Source: Spirochaetota bacterium
GTDB taxonomy: Bacteria; Spirochaetota; UBA4802; UB4802
Direction of reading: 5' to 3'
Assembly: GCA_029548025.1 (NCBI GenBank)
Contig: JAKPOE010000089.1
Location: forward strand, 1 to 10,099
Length of the DNA stretch: 10,099 nucleotides
Part shown: positions 1 through 5,901 of the stretch, one piece after another
Layout: every line of letters begins with the position of its first letter
Numbering within the stretch: position 1 is the stretch's first letter
Made by a program: the position numbers and the translations under genes
Notes under the pieces: model-generated
Seen by the model: the letters and a program-made list of their open reading frames with translations, nothing else
The model's database searches: none
Told to the model about the DNA's origin: nothing

Positions 1-1131
1 ATCAAAAATTTGCTTTTTCTTGTCAGCAAGCACTTTAAAAAGTTTAAAGAAACGATCCAGCTCTTCATCGCTAAGATTATATCCCATGTTATTCAGCCTT
101 GCAATGACAGCATGGCGCCCCGAGTGCTTCCCTAAAATAAGAGCAGATTTTGTAATGCCAACATCCTCAGGTTTCATAATTTCATACGTCATCGCATTTT
201 TCAACATACCATCCTGATGTATCCCTGATTCATGTGCAAAAGCATTGGCACCAACGATGGCTTTATTTGGTTGTACATTGACACCCGTAATATGAGTAAG
301 CAATTTTGAGGTTGGCACAATTTGTTTAGTATTGATATCAGTATATACATTATACTTATCCCCACGAACTTTGAGTGCCATTACCAGCTCTTCCATGGCT
401 GTATTACCTGCCCGCTCGCCTATACCGTTGATTGTACATTCCACCTGACGTGCACCTGCTTCAATAGCAGCCAGTGTATTGGCAGTAGCAAGTCCAAGAT
501 CATTATGGCAATGAACTGAAACAATTGCCTTATCTATATTAGGCACATTGTTAAAAAGAAATGTAATAAACTGGTGAAATTCTGATGGCATGGCATACCC
601 CACCGTGTCTGGAATATTGATCGTTGTTGCACCGGCATGTATCACCGCTTCTACCATCTGCGCAACATAGTTCCAGTCGCTCCTTGTTGCATCCATTGGC
701 GAAAATTCAATATTGGGCATATAATTTCTGGCATGTTTTACCGAATCAACAGCTATGGCCAGAACCTCTTCACGTGTTTTTTTAAATTGATAGTTAATAT
801 GGATGTCTGAGCTTGATATAAAGATGTGAATACGCGGATTTTCAGCATTGCGCAAAGCATCCCATGCGGCGTCTATATCCTTTCTATTTGCCCGTGCCAA
901 TCCTGCAACCTGTACCCCTTTTACCCTTTCGGCTATTTTTTTTACCGCTTCAAAATCGCCAGGGGATGATACAGGAAATCCTGCCTCAATAATATCCACC
1001 CCCAATTTTACCAGTTGATCGGCAAAATGGAGTTTTTCATCTATGTTCATACTAAAACCGGGAGCCTGCTCACCATCCCGTAACGTTGTATCAAAAATAT
1101 AAACCTTTTCTTTCTTAGTTGTCGTTGACAT
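1..1131 (-). CDS. leuA: 2-isopropylmalate synthase, C-terminus cut by the window edge
   Basis: This enzyme makes the first committed step of leucine synthesis: it condenses acetyl-CoA with 2-oxoisovalerate to give 2-isopropylmalate in the cytoplasm. The visible 377 residues cover the TIM-barrel catalytic domain and linker. Motifs seen are [12 protein letters not shown] (14-25), metal-binding HCHNDLGLA (207-215), GIGERAGN (237-244), HESGIHQDG (300-308) and LGKHSGRH (333-340). The family is usually about 500 residues, so the C-terminal leucine-binding regulatory domain lies outside the window. The ATG at 1131-1129 has a clear AAGGAG ribosome site (1139-1144) seven bases upstream. Homocitrate and citramalate synthases share the fold. 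The [11 protein letters not shown] segment, the HESGIHQDG motif and the upstream leucine-codon attenuator all favour LeuA. Confidence 0.95.
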   Translation of the reverse strand, partial: MSTTTKKEKVYIFDTTLRDGEQAPGFSMNIDEKLHFADQLVKLGVDIIEAGFPVSSPGDFEAVKKIAERVKGVQVAGLARANRKDIDAAWDALRNAENPRIHIFISSSDIHINYQFKKTREEVLAIAVDSVKHARNYMPNIEFSPMDATRSDWNYVAQMVEAVIHAGATTINIPDTVGYAMPSEFHQFITFLFNNVPNIDKAIVSVHCHNDLGLATANTLAAIEAGARQVECTINGIGERAGNTAMEELVMALKVRGDKYNVYTDINTKQIVPTSKLLTHITGVNVQPNKAIVGANAFAHESGIHQDGMLKNAMTYEIMKPEDVGITKSALILGKHSGRHAVIARLNNMGYNLSDEELDRFFKLFKVLADKKKQIFD

Positions 1132-1150
1132 ACTTTTTCTCCTTAATCAG

Positions 1151-1213
1151 TCAATAGATATAATGGAATAATAGATGTTTTTTGGTATATAGTAGCAATC
1201 GCTGGGAATTCAT
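1151..1213 (-). CDS. possible 20-residue leucine-rich small ORF between the attenuator and leuA
   Basis: The ORF begins MNSQRLLLYTKK and has five leucines in 20 codons. A good ribosome site, GGAGG (1223-1227), lies nine bases before its ATG. It starts after the attenuator's terminator and ends about six bases before the leuA ribosome site, so a ribosome finishing it would arrive beside the leuA start. It could act in translational coupling or as a second leucine-sensing leader, or be chance. I do not recognise the peptide, and the call rests on the ribosome site, position and leucine content. Confidence 0.3.
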   Translation of the reverse strand: MNSQRLLLYTKKHLLFHYIY

Positions 1214-1230
1214 CCCTGTATACCTCCATA

Positions 1231-1266
1231 CATAAAATAAAACCGCCACGGGGTTTCCGTGGCGGT
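1231..1266 (-). terminator. rho-independent terminator of the leuA attenuator
   Basis: Two ten-base arms, 1242-1251 and 1257-1266, are perfectly complementary (ACCGCCACGG and its complement) around a five-base loop. On the minus strand the stem is followed by TTTTATTTTA, a U-rich run fitting intrinsic termination. It lies between the leader peptide stop and leuA. Its 5' arm plus loop can also pair with the end of the leader coding region, making it a switchable terminator. Confidence 0.85.
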
Positions 1267-1323
1267 CATTAATTTTTTTAGTATACCAATACCTTTCACG
1301 AAACCCCTGTCGCGGTTTTCCCC
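1242..1323 (-). promoter_or_regulatory. leucine attenuator: competing protector, antiterminator and terminator hairpins
   Basis: Four segments can be read along the minus-strand RNA. Segment 1 (1312-1323, GGGGAAAACCGC) can pair partly with segment 2. Segment 2 (1297-1307, GGGGTTTCGTG) pairs with segment 3 (1250-1261, CACGGAAACCCC) over eleven pairs with one bulged base. Segments 3 and 4 form the terminator. A ribosome stalled on the three CTA codons just upstream would cover segment 1 and free segment 2, so the antiterminator forms and leuA is transcribed. A ribosome reaching the stop codon covers segment 2 and lets the terminator form. Pairings were worked out by hand; the mechanism is inferred from enterobacterial leu, his and trp attenuators. 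Confidence 0.75.
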
Positions 1324-1385
1324 ACTAGTAGTAGTCCCAATAGATTTGCAAAAAGGTTAAGGTTTTGTGATACAGTATTCATCAT
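1296..1385 (-). CDS. leuL: leu operon leader peptide (29 residues)
   Basis: This short ORF reads MMNTVSQNLNLFANLLG, then LLLVGKTATGVS and stop. Seven of 29 codons are leucine, including three consecutive CTA codons (18-20) immediately before the protector segment. The stop codon lies inside the antiterminator strand, where an attenuation leader should end. Two adjacent ATG codons (1385-1383 and 1382-1380) could start it; the ribosome site is weak (A-rich, AAAAAG). The peptide itself probably has no function: its translation rate reports charged leucyl-tRNA. The call rests on the codon run and the matched RNA structures, not on homology. Confidence 0.75.
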   Translation of the reverse strand: MMNTVSQNLNLFANLLGLLLVGKTATGVS

Positions 1386-1442
1386 ATTTTACTTTTTAAT
1401 AGCATCAATTTAATATATTAATATACAATTAATCGCATCCTG

Positions 1443-1459
1443 ATATATTGTCAATATAT
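1443..1459 (-). promoter_or_regulatory. palindrome overlapping a TTGACA box upstream of the leu leader
   Basis: ATATATTG and its complement CAATATAT flank a single central base. On the minus strand TTGACA falls inside it (1454-1449). The best -10-like match, TATATT (1425-1420), is 23 bases away, which is too long, so the promoter assignment is weak. Some promoter for the leu leader must lie between here and the leader start. The palindrome could be an operator or only AT-rich symmetry. Confidence 0.3.
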
Positions 1460-1573
1460 TTTGCTGTTGCCGTATTAATTTTTTCACTGCTATTTAACTA
1501 TCGGTTTTAGGATAAAAAATATTAAGGTATAACTCTACTGCCTATAAAATATAAAATATGTTTTTTAAGCCTT

Positions 1574-2926
1574 TTAATGGATTTCCATGCAAATGATACA
1601 CACATCATCATTGAAATGTTCTTTTCCACTCTTTTTTTTCAGACTGGTGTACAATGTATCAATAATTTCTTTACTTGAATAGCTTTGAGCATACGGCAGT
1701 ATTTCCTGCCGCATCAATTCTCCAAAATTTTTATAATGGTCATCATCAACATGCTCCTCAATCAATCCATCAGTATATAAAACAATTCGGTCATCCGAGT
1801 TCATGCCATATGTCACATTTTTATAATCTTTTCCCCTTGAAAACAGATAATCATTATTTTCCAATGCTAATGGGATTCCTTTACTTTTATTAAGCTGAAT
1901 TATATTCCTTCCTGAAATAACATAGGGAGGATTATGACCTGCACTGGCGTAGGTTATGCTATGATTTAAAGGATTATAAATCCCGTAAAAAGCTGTAATA
2001 AAATTATCCGCCGTAATACCGTACAGCATTTTATTAAGATAGCGCAATAATTCTGCCGGATTATTTCTGATTACCCCTGCCTGTAATATAAGAGTCTTTA
2101 TCATCGAGGTAATAAATGCCGCATGTACTCCGTGTCCGGAAACATCACTCACAAATATGCCAATGTCCTTTGATTCTTTAAATTCAATAAAATCATAAAA
2201 ATCTCCGCCGACAGCTTCCATAGGCACATATAATGAATGTATGAATGGATAAGGATCTTTATTGGGTATAAGTTTGATTTGAATTTTCCGGGCAAGGTTT
2301 AAATCCTGTTCTATTAATTCATTCCATTTTTTAAGAACATTTCGTTCTGTCTGCAGTTCATTTGTTTTTTCATTAAGTTTGAAATACAATCTATAGGTAA
2401 TCCGGTGCAGAATAACCGACACCAAAATCAGAATAAAATTAGTAAACATCACCGAGGTAGTGGTGATAGCAACCGAAGATTGTATTTCATTGGCAAGGAT
2501 GTTTACCGATGGAATAATATTATAATATATCATAGCCAGCATTGCATTGTAATAAATCATACAGATAACTATCGCATATATACCATATCGATTCGTTGTA
2601 TAGAGTGAAGCCATCATAATGAATAGTATGTAACTTAACAACAAAAATGAGTTTATACCACCTGTTAGATAAATTACCATGGTATAAAAAAATGCATCAA
2701 ATGTTATACGAATATACCGCGTATTTTGATAGTGTATCAATGGAGCATCTAATTCTACTGCTATTGCCCATAGAATACTGTAAACAAGATATGACGTTGA
2801 AAGAATTAACAATATCCCTTTAAAATTATATACAACAATAGTAAAAAGTATCAAGCTCCACGACAGGCGAGCGACGTAATTAAAACGGTATTTTTCCCTG
2901 GTTAAAAAAGATTCTACCATTATCAT
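1574..2926 (-). CDS. membrane-anchored PP2C/SpoIIE-type serine phosphatase
   Basis: From the chosen start, residues 1-180 hold about six hydrophobic membrane spans (near 19-35, 37-57, 76-92, 93-109, 115-137, 153-173). A short coiled-coil linker follows (about 184-215), then a cytoplasmic PP2C domain of the SpoIIE/RsbU kind. Metal and catalytic motifs are GGDFYD (240-245), DVSGHG (261-266), AGHNPP (329-334), LYTDG (383-387) and NDDV (439-442), so it should be active. Relatives dephosphorylate anti-sigma-factor antagonists in partner-switching. No kinase or STAS antagonist is adjacent, so the substrate is unknown. An in-frame TTG at 2971 would add 15 residues but has no ribosome site. The ATG codons at 2926 and 2920 sit 4 and 10 bases after AAAGG; the choice between them is uncertain. 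Confidence 0.9.
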   Translation of the reverse strand: MIMVESFLTREKYRFNYVARLSWSLILFTIVVYNFKGILLILSTSYLVYSILWAIAVELDAPLIHYQNTRYIRITFDAFFYTMVIYLTGGINSFLLLSYILFIMMASLYTTNRYGIYAIVICMIYYNAMLAMIYYNIIPSVNILANEIQSSVAITTTSVMFTNFILILVSVILHRITYRLYFKLNEKTNELQTERNVLKKWNELIEQDLNLARKIQIKLIPNKDPYPFIHSLYVPMEAVGGDFYDFIEFKESKDIGIFVSDVSGHGVHAAFITSMIKTLILQAGVIRNNPAELLRYLNKMLYGITADNFITAFYGIYNPLNHSITYASAGHNPPYVISGRNIIQLNKSKGIPLALENNDYLFSRGKDYKNVTYGMNSDDRIVLYTDGLIEEHVDDDHYKNFGELMRQEILPYAQSYSSKEIIDTLYTSLKKKSGKEHFNDDVCIICMEIH

Positions 2927-3033
2927 GGAACCTTTAATAATTAGTTTTTGGACATTCCCTTGTTGGCACAAGCATCAGTAAAATATTGTATACCATCGTA
3001 TATAATAAAAAAACCTGATTGTTTAAGGTGTTC

Positions 3034-3052
3034 ATACTATACTGTATAGTAT
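3034..3052. promoter_or_regulatory. 19-base palindrome upstream of the phosphatase gene
   Basis: ATACTATA and TATAGTAT flank a central CTG, giving eight perfect pairs in each arm. It lies about 110 bases before the phosphatase start. On the minus strand it contains TATAGT, a plausible -10 box, though no good -35 box lies at the right distance. A dimeric repressor operator is possible; AT-rich chance symmetry is the alternative. Confidence 0.3.
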
Positions 3053-3279
3053 TAAGAAAACAATTTTTTATAAGTTTAACAAATAAATAGAGAAAATCAA
3101 ATAAAAAACTATCATGAGTAAACCTCTGGAAAATAATTGACACTTTTATCATAACATCGTACCATACGCTATTACTATTATTTCAAATACCTGTTACGTT
3201 TATATACTATTGAAAGTATTGAGAAGTTTATAGGGGCTGTCTTCCGGCCATCCATAAGGGATGAAAATAGTTGGCGACA

Positions 3280-3419
3280 GTCATCCTGAACGGAGAATGT
3301 CATTCTGAGCAAAGTGAAGAATCTCGTCGTTGTATAAAAGAATAGATTCTTCGCGACTACGTCCCTCAGAATGACCATGGTGAGAACGTCATCCTGAACT
3401 TGTTTCAGGATCTCATGGA
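3280..3419. repeat. composite inverted-repeat intergenic element (REP/MITE-like)
   Basis: The outer arms GTCATTCTGAG (3299-3309) and its exact complement (3365-3375) enclose inner arms GAAGAATCT (3316-3324) and its exact complement (3344-3352), forming a long stem-loop. To the right is a separate hairpin, ATCCTGAA (3391-3398) and TTCAGGAT (3404-3411), loop CTTGT. The 12-mer GTCATCCTGAAC occurs at both ends (3280-3291 and 3388-3399). Sequences of this style are familiar as dispersed intergenic repeats in many bacteria and are often mistranslated as peptides containing EILKQVQDD. It is probably a non-autonomous mobile or palindromic repeat. Copy number cannot be judged from one window. Confidence 0.75.
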
Positions 3420-3574
3420 GGATGAAACTGAATGAATAATTCATGCAACAACCAATCGTTTATGTAACAATTTTTTGTTTTAGAGTAACTATCGCCATAC
3501 TTATAATTATTGATTAGAGCGTATGCATTGGCTCTTTACGGATATAGTTTATTGCAAGCACTATTGCCATTCAA

Positions 3575-3602
3575 TTGACAACAATACTTTTGTTATTATA
3601 GT
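3575..3602 (+). promoter_or_regulatory. sigma-70-type promoter of bpt, nearly abutting its start codon
   Basis: TTGACA (3575-3580, perfect -35) is separated by 16 bases from TATAGT (3597-3602, five of six -10 matches). Transcription would start about seven or eight bases after the -10, near 3609-3610. The bpt ATG is at 3611, so there is little or no untranslated leader, matching the lack of a ribosome site. Confidence 0.65.
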
Positions 3603-3610
3603 ACATAATT

Positions 3611-4312
3611 ATGGAACACTCTGGAAGATCATTTATAGCCAGCCCCGAAACATGCCCCTATCTTGGCAACAGAACAAAATTATACCGTTACTGCATACTC
3701 TATAGCCTATCACAGGACGATCTTGACCATTTACTTGTCCAGGGTTGGCGCCATTTTGGATATACATTTTTTAAGCCCGAATGCCCCGGCTGTATGTTGT
3801 GCATACCCGTGAGGGTTAAAACATTTGAATTTAAACCATCAAAAAGCCATCGCAGGACACAGCGAAAAAATATACAAACAACCGTAAAAGTGAGTGAACT
3901 TTCCTTAACCAGAAGGATCTACGATATTTATGGGGATCATTCATTATCGCGTTTTGGCCAGCCGCCATCTCGACAATTTTTAATCAGCAATGTCCTGGAT
4001 ATATGTACCAACACCTATCAAATTGAATACTACATACATTCCACCCTCTTTGCCGTTGATTACATTGATGAAACTAACAAAGCGCTCAATACAATCTATT
4101 GTATTTTTCATTCTGACTTTGCACACTTGAGCCCCGGTATCTTCAGCATCCTGTATGCAATACAACTGGCTCAAGATAAAAATTTACCTTATCTTTATTT
4201 AGGATATTATGTTCCCGGCTGTACGGTTATGGAATACAAAATCTCATTTCACCCGTATCAGTGGTATAGCTGGCAAAAGAAACAGTGGCTTGATGAACCT
4301 GTGCAACTATAA
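3611..4312 (+). CDS. bpt: aspartate/glutamate leucyltransferase (bacterial N-end-rule transferase)
   Basis: This family moves leucine from leucyl-tRNA to proteins with N-terminal Asp or Glu, marking them for ClpS/ClpAP degradation in the cytoplasm. Seen are the N-terminal CPYLGNR (15-21), GWRHFG (45-50), the cysteine group in CPGCMLCIPVRV (58-69), the basic stretch with RRTQRKN (81-87), and the acyltransferase segment LYLGYYVPGC (195-204) leading to MEYK and the conserved FHPYQW. At 233 residues it is close to normal length. The start gives the usual short N-terminus but has no ribosome site. It converges with the next gene, whose stop is one base away, with no terminator hairpin between. The symbol bpt is used rather than ate because of bacterial family membership; leucyl versus arginyl specificity is not proven by sequence alone. 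Confidence 0.9.
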   Translation: MEHSGRSFIASPETCPYLGNRTKLYRYCILYSLSQDDLDHLLVQGWRHFGYTFFKPECPGCMLCIPVRVKTFEFKPSKSHRRTQRKNIQTTVKVSELSLTRRIYDIYGDHSLSRFGQPPSRQFLISNVLDICTNTYQIEYYIHSTLFAVDYIDETNKALNTIYCIFHSDFAHLSPGIFSILYAIQLAQDKNLPYLYLGYYVPGCTVMEYKISFHPYQWYSWQKKQWLDEPVQL

Positions 4313-4313
4313 A

Positions 4314-4655
4314 CTACCGCTCAAATAACGATGTTTCAATAATATCACCCACTCTATCATCACCATACAGCATGTCAGCGTTGTTTGCTTCAGGAAAAAC
4401 AGTCGTATACACCCCGTTAACCTGAGCATGTACAAAGCTGTACATAGCATTATTGGTGCTATCATCAGAATTGTACTGCCACAGGGTAACAGCAGCCGCA
4501 AATAGTATCATAGCCGCTGCCGAGGCAAAAGCAGTATATAATCTATTTCTTTTTTTAACCTTTGCCATTACCTGCAAAGCCATAGCTTTATCCCACTGTG
4601 AACTGTGCAGCCGCTGTTGAATTGCTTCATTAAAAAGTAGATTATAATTGTTCAT
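4314..4655 (-). CDS. small single-pass membrane protein, candidate anti-sigma factor
   Basis: This 113-residue protein has a short, partly basic cytoplasmic N-terminus (1-39), one membrane span (about 40-60) and a C-terminal tail of about 50 residues that should face the periplasm. Its ATG overlaps the sigma factor's stop (ATGA), with a strong AGGAGG ribosome site four bases upstream, so the two are translationally coupled. Size, topology and position suit an anti-sigma factor that holds the ECF sigma at the membrane, as CnrY does. It lacks the zinc-binding HxxxCxxC motif of common zinc anti-sigma factors. I do not recognise a named domain, so the role is inferred from context. Confidence 0.7.
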   Translation of the reverse strand: MNNYNLLFNEAIQQRLHSSQWDKAMALQVMAKVKKRNRLYTAFASAAAMILFAAAVTLWQYNSDDSTNNAMYSFVHAQVNGVYTTVFPEANNADMLYGDDRVGDIIETSLFER

Positions 4656-5143
4656 AGTTCCTCCTGCAACAAGCGTAATAATAAATCCTTCCCTCGTGAC
4701 AGTCGGGATTTAACAGTGCCTTTAGGAATATTGAGCTTTGTTGCAATCTCCCATTCATTGTTACCCTGTGCCTTCAGTTTTACTACATCTTTATACTTAT
4801 CAGGAAGCATCTCAATGACTGGCATAAGCGATAGTTCCTCGCAATCTATTGCAGGTGAATATGCGGTTGTTGCCCTTGATAATTTCTGTAGCTTTTTCTG
4901 CTCCCGTAATAATTTACCATTCATGCGTTTTGACTCATTGGCAGCAATCCTGTATAGCCATGAATCAAGCGTTGACCTTCCTTCAAACTTACCCGCTGCA
5001 AGGCTTTTATATGCCCGTAGATATGTTTCCTGCACAACATCATCAATTGCCTCATAAAATTGTGCTGCGAGGTGCTTTTGCACTGCTCGCAGCACACCAT
5101 CCTTTGTTTCATGTACTATTGCCGTAAATTCACTTGCATCCAT
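4652..5143 (-). CDS. ECF-family RNA polymerase sigma factor
   Basis: At 163 residues it has the ECF layout: region 2 (about 10-80) with DDVVQETYLRAY (34-45) and STLDSWLYRIAANE (57-70), a short linker, and region 4 (about 105-158) ending in a helix-turn-helix with IATKLNIPKGTVKSRLSRGK (133-152). It would direct polymerase to GGAAC-type promoters, one of which lies just upstream of the operon. It starts 18 bases after the Spy-like gene stops, with AAAGG about nine bases before the ATG. It overlaps its candidate anti-sigma gene by four bases. The ECF subgroup cannot be assigned by eye; the neighbours point to metal or envelope stress. Confidence 0.92.
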   Translation of the reverse strand: MDASEFTAIVHETKDGVLRAVQKHLAAQFYEAIDDVVQETYLRAYKSLAAGKFEGRSTLDSWLYRIAANESKRMNGKLLREQKKLQKLSRATTAYSPAIDCEELSLMPVIEMLPDKYKDVVKLKAQGNNEWEIATKLNIPKGTVKSRLSRGKDLLLRLLQEEL

Positions 5144-5161
5144 CAGGATAAGCCTTTGCCC

Positions 5162-5677
5162 CTACATCATTGGGCCATCATCAGGACCCTCAGGACCCAT
5201 TGGTCCACAATCACCGCCGGGGTGCATCTTTTTCATCTTTTTCATCTCTGCTCTTTTATAGTTCCTTAGTTTGTTAAGTTGTTCCTTATTAAGCTGCTTT
5301 TCAATATCAATGACATGCTGAATTCGTAAAAGATGTAGCTCTACCCGCAAATCTGCTATCTCTTTTAGTTTAGCACGCACTGCATTAATGTCAACGTCAT
5401 CCTGAAGCAAAAGCTTTTTTAGCTGAATAACATTGGGTGCTAATTTTTCCCGTATGTCAAGCATCTTCATTCCATATTGTTTGTTGATTGCAATAATCTT
5501 ATCAACCTGTGCATCAGATAATCCAAGCTCCTGCTTTAAACGTTCTACATCACCAAAAATGGGGCCCTTTTTCATCTGCATATCAGGACAATCATGTCCT
5601 CTTCCTTTAGGTTCGCCCCCAAATGCTACTGATGTAACCAGCATTATCACAACAAACGCCAGACTTATTCGTTTCAT
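5162..5677 (-). CDS. Spy/CpxP/CnrX-like periplasmic metal- or stress-sensor protein
   Basis: The chosen ATG (5677) follows AAGGGG by six bases. An ATG 15 bases upstream (5692) has no ribosome site. The 171-residue product begins with a signal peptide (about 1-20, MKRISLAFVV then VAFGGEP). The mature part is a long, almost wholly helical hairpin (40-148) with an LNKEQ motif (129-133) resembling the LTxxQ signature of the Spy/CpxP/ZraP/CnrX fold. Possible metal ligands cluster at both ends: H28, C30, M33 and M35 near the N-terminus, and a tail with M151, H152, C157, M160, M170 and M171. It is the first gene of an operon with an ECF sigma factor and a small membrane protein, matching CnrX, the metal sensor of the CnrYXH system. 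A Spy-like chaperone role is the alternative. Confidence 0.8.
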   Translation of the reverse strand: MKRISLAFVVIMLVTSVAFGGEPKGRGHDCPDMQMKKGPIFGDVERLKQELGLSDAQVDKIIAINKQYGMKMLDIREKLAPNVIQLKKLLLQDDVDINAVRAKLKEIADLRVELHLLRIQHVIDIEKQLNKEQLNKLRNYKRAEMKKMKKMHPGGDCGPMGPEGPDDGPMM

Positions 5678-5734
5678 AGCCATCCCCTTCATTATAAAAT
5701 TAAACGTGAAAGCTTATTCTTCCCAACAAAGCTA

Positions 5735-5763
5735 TTAGACCTGATAAAAACACGAAAGGTTCC
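5735..5763 (-). promoter_or_regulatory. ECF-type promoter of the sensor-sigma-antisigma operon
   Basis: On the minus strand GGAACC (5763-5758) is followed after 17 bases by GTCTAA (5740-5735). This matches the classical ECF/sigma-E pattern, GGAACTT with a 15-16 base spacer and GTCTAA. Transcription would start about 50 bases before the Spy-like start codon. Scanning the other GGAAC sites in the window by eye, I found none with a matching -10 at this distance. The obvious inference is that the operon's own sigma factor reads this promoter. Confidence 0.7.
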
Positions 5764-5793
5764 ATAAATGGTCATTTTTCTACTATAAAATTA

Positions 5794-5821
5794 TTGCAAT
5801 TATGCTATCTTTCAGTATATA
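5794..5821 (+). promoter_or_regulatory. weak candidate promoter for the nitroreductase gene
   Basis: TTGCAA (5794-5799) and TATATA (5816-5821) are spaced by 16 bases. Each matches only four of six consensus positions in AT-rich DNA, so it may be chance. It points toward the nitroreductase, leaving a leader of about 75 bases, and lies back to back with the ECF-type promoter. Confidence 0.25.
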
Positions 5822-5901
5822 GGGATATAGGGTTAGCAGTTCACTACAAATAATCAAAATTTTTTTATTCTTTGTTATATTTTATTATAGTGAGGTAAAA
5901 A

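Larger units (their letters stand above)
2972..3610. other. gene-free stretch between the phosphatase and bpt
   Basis: No credible gene lies here. The short open frames lack ribosome sites and coding character. The stretch is very AT-rich except for the inverted-repeat element at 3280-3419. It also holds a palindrome (3034-3052) suited to regulating the phosphatase gene and the bpt promoter at its right end. The phosphatase and bpt are divergent, so both promoters should lie here. Confidence 0.6.

Noticed and set aside
1257..1280. Terminator hairpin read on the plus strand with a downstream T-run
   Set aside because: No plus-strand gene ends nearby; the structure is explained by the minus-strand attenuator.
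2924..2950. Another GGAACC site, near the phosphatase start
   Set aside because: No GTCTAA-like -10 at the right distance, and it lies at the start of a gene on the opposite strand.
2934..3152. 72-codon minus-strand frame just upstream of the phosphatase
   Set aside because: No ribosome site, no recognisable protein pattern, and very AT-rich DNA; it overlaps the alternative phosphatase start and looks like chance.
3178..3444. 88-codon minus-strand frame including EILKQVQDD
   Set aside because: It is the translation of the inverted-repeat element, a well-known source of false small proteins.
4716..5269. Several plus-strand frames opposite the sigma factor gene
   Set aside because: Antisense shadows of a convincing ECF sigma gene with strong motifs and coupling.
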